Part shown: piece by piece, positions 63,757 to 64,000 of the stretch
Position numbering within the stretch: the stretch's first letter is position 1
Layout of the letters: each line of letters opens with the position of its first letter
Virus record (IMG/VR): IMGVR_UViG_3300046787_000408
Coordinates: 235,984-299,983 of that record
Reading direction: 5' to 3' (one strand)
DNA: 64,000 nt
DNA from: a virus
Program-made: the position numbers and the translations under genes
The notes under the pieces: generated by a model
Seen by the model: the letters and a program-made list of their open reading frames with translations, nothing else
Database searches by the model: none
Told to the model about the DNA's origin: nothing

Positions 63757-64000
63757 AACGAGTAATAGAGGTTAGAGCTGCCGAAGGTGGCGAGGATTCA
63801 AAACTGTTTGTGAAAGATCTAGCACAAGCCTATATCAAATTTGCACAAAGCAAGGGCTGAGCTACCCGCTTGATAAATGAGTATCAAGGCGAACTTCACT
63901 TGGAAGTACAGGGTACTGATTTATCTGGCTTACTAAACGAAGCCGGTGGACACCGAATACAGCGTGTTCCGCCAACTGAGCGCAAAGGTCGCGTTCATAC
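63753..64000 (+). CDS. prf: peptide chain release factor (RF1-like) with in-frame UGA, continues past window
   Basis: Starts [19 protein letters not shown] with AAGGAGCG before the ATG. It lacks domain 1 and opens at the RF domain 2 signature. Codon 36 (63858-63860) is TGA, after which the same frame continues with release-factor sequence to [19 protein letters not shown], clearly homologous to RF1 (GGHRVQRVPATESQGRIHT). In RF1 the position after YAEARR is Trp, so the UGA sits where a Trp codon is expected. Either UGA is read through or the gene is broken. The GGQ domain lies beyond the window. Confidence 0.8.

Noticed and set aside
63753-63860. RF2-style programmed +1 frameshift at the UGA
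   Set aside because: Release-factor homology continues in the same frame after the TGA, so no shift is needed.

Overview
This window is part of the genome of a large T4-type tailed phage (myovirus-like, uncultivated in character). The evidence is a T4-like family B DNA polymerase, a gp45-type sliding clamp, a T4 RNase H-type 5' nuclease, a DsbA-like small protein, an endonuclease VII, a dUTPase, TATAAATA late-promoter boxes and proteins with T4-style capsid-targeting N-termini. The host is probably a Gram-negative betaproteobacterium. The OmpA-like protein carries the LCWRDANWTP N-terminal pattern that I associate with Burkholderiales porins. The tmRNA tag (ANDSQFALAA) and its permuted gene also fit that group or a relative. 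Gene density is high, with ATGA and TAATG overlaps nearly everywhere up to 50 kb. LAYOUT: 0-2 kb, small internal-head-type proteins. 2.0-2.5 kb, a structured non-coding RNA with its own operator-like promoter. 2.5-7.7 kb (minus strand), a fatty acid desaturase, membrane and coiled-coil proteins, and two exported low-complexity proteins. 7.8-11.5 kb, virion or internal proteins and a Dps ferritin. 11.6-18.3 kb, radical SAM enzyme, DNA polymerase and clamp. 18.3-29.5 kb, a 7-deazaguanine DNA-modification set (DpdA-like transglycosylase, FolE, QueD, QueD-like, QueE) interleaved with glycosyltransferases, an epimerase, an aminotransferase, a methyltransferase and radical SAM enzymes. 29.5-38.2 kb, cytidylyltransferase, SGNH-like proteins, 5' nuclease, dUTPase and two minus-strand glycosyltransferase-like genes. 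38.2-42.1 kb, GIY-YIG protein plus an NAD+ salvage pair (NMN adenylyltransferase-Nudix and nicotinamide phosphoribosyltransferase). 42.1-46.0 kb, a tightly packed operon of very small genes. 46.0-50.2 kb, two tRNAs, an AhpC peroxiredoxin and AhpD-like pair, an aldolase, an SGNH hydrolase and a PP-loop enzyme. TRANSLATION ISLAND: 50.3-50.9 kb holds a circularly permuted two-piece tmRNA gene whose intervening segment contains a 68-codon ORF. From 52.6 to 61.6 kb there is almost no protein coding. I read about 43 recognisable tRNA genes in the window covering all 20 amino acids, including an apparent initiator tRNA. Interspersed are a set of non-canonical tRNA-like elements, an HNH endonuclease gene wedged beside a broken tRNA, tiny ORFs with their own promoters and terminators, and a roughly 0.9 kb highly structured RNA with many GNRA-capped hairpins and a tRNA-Asn embedded in it (GOLLD-like in organisation). 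After the array come a B12-binding-type radical SAM protein, endonuclease VII and, running off the end, a release-factor gene with an in-frame UGA at a position that is aromatic in the family. Together the phage appears to carry its own translation kit, its own NAD+ supply, peroxide defence, modified-guanine DNA synthesis and surface or DNA glycan chemistry. LIMITS: families were assigned by eye from motifs; no searches or folding programs were run.
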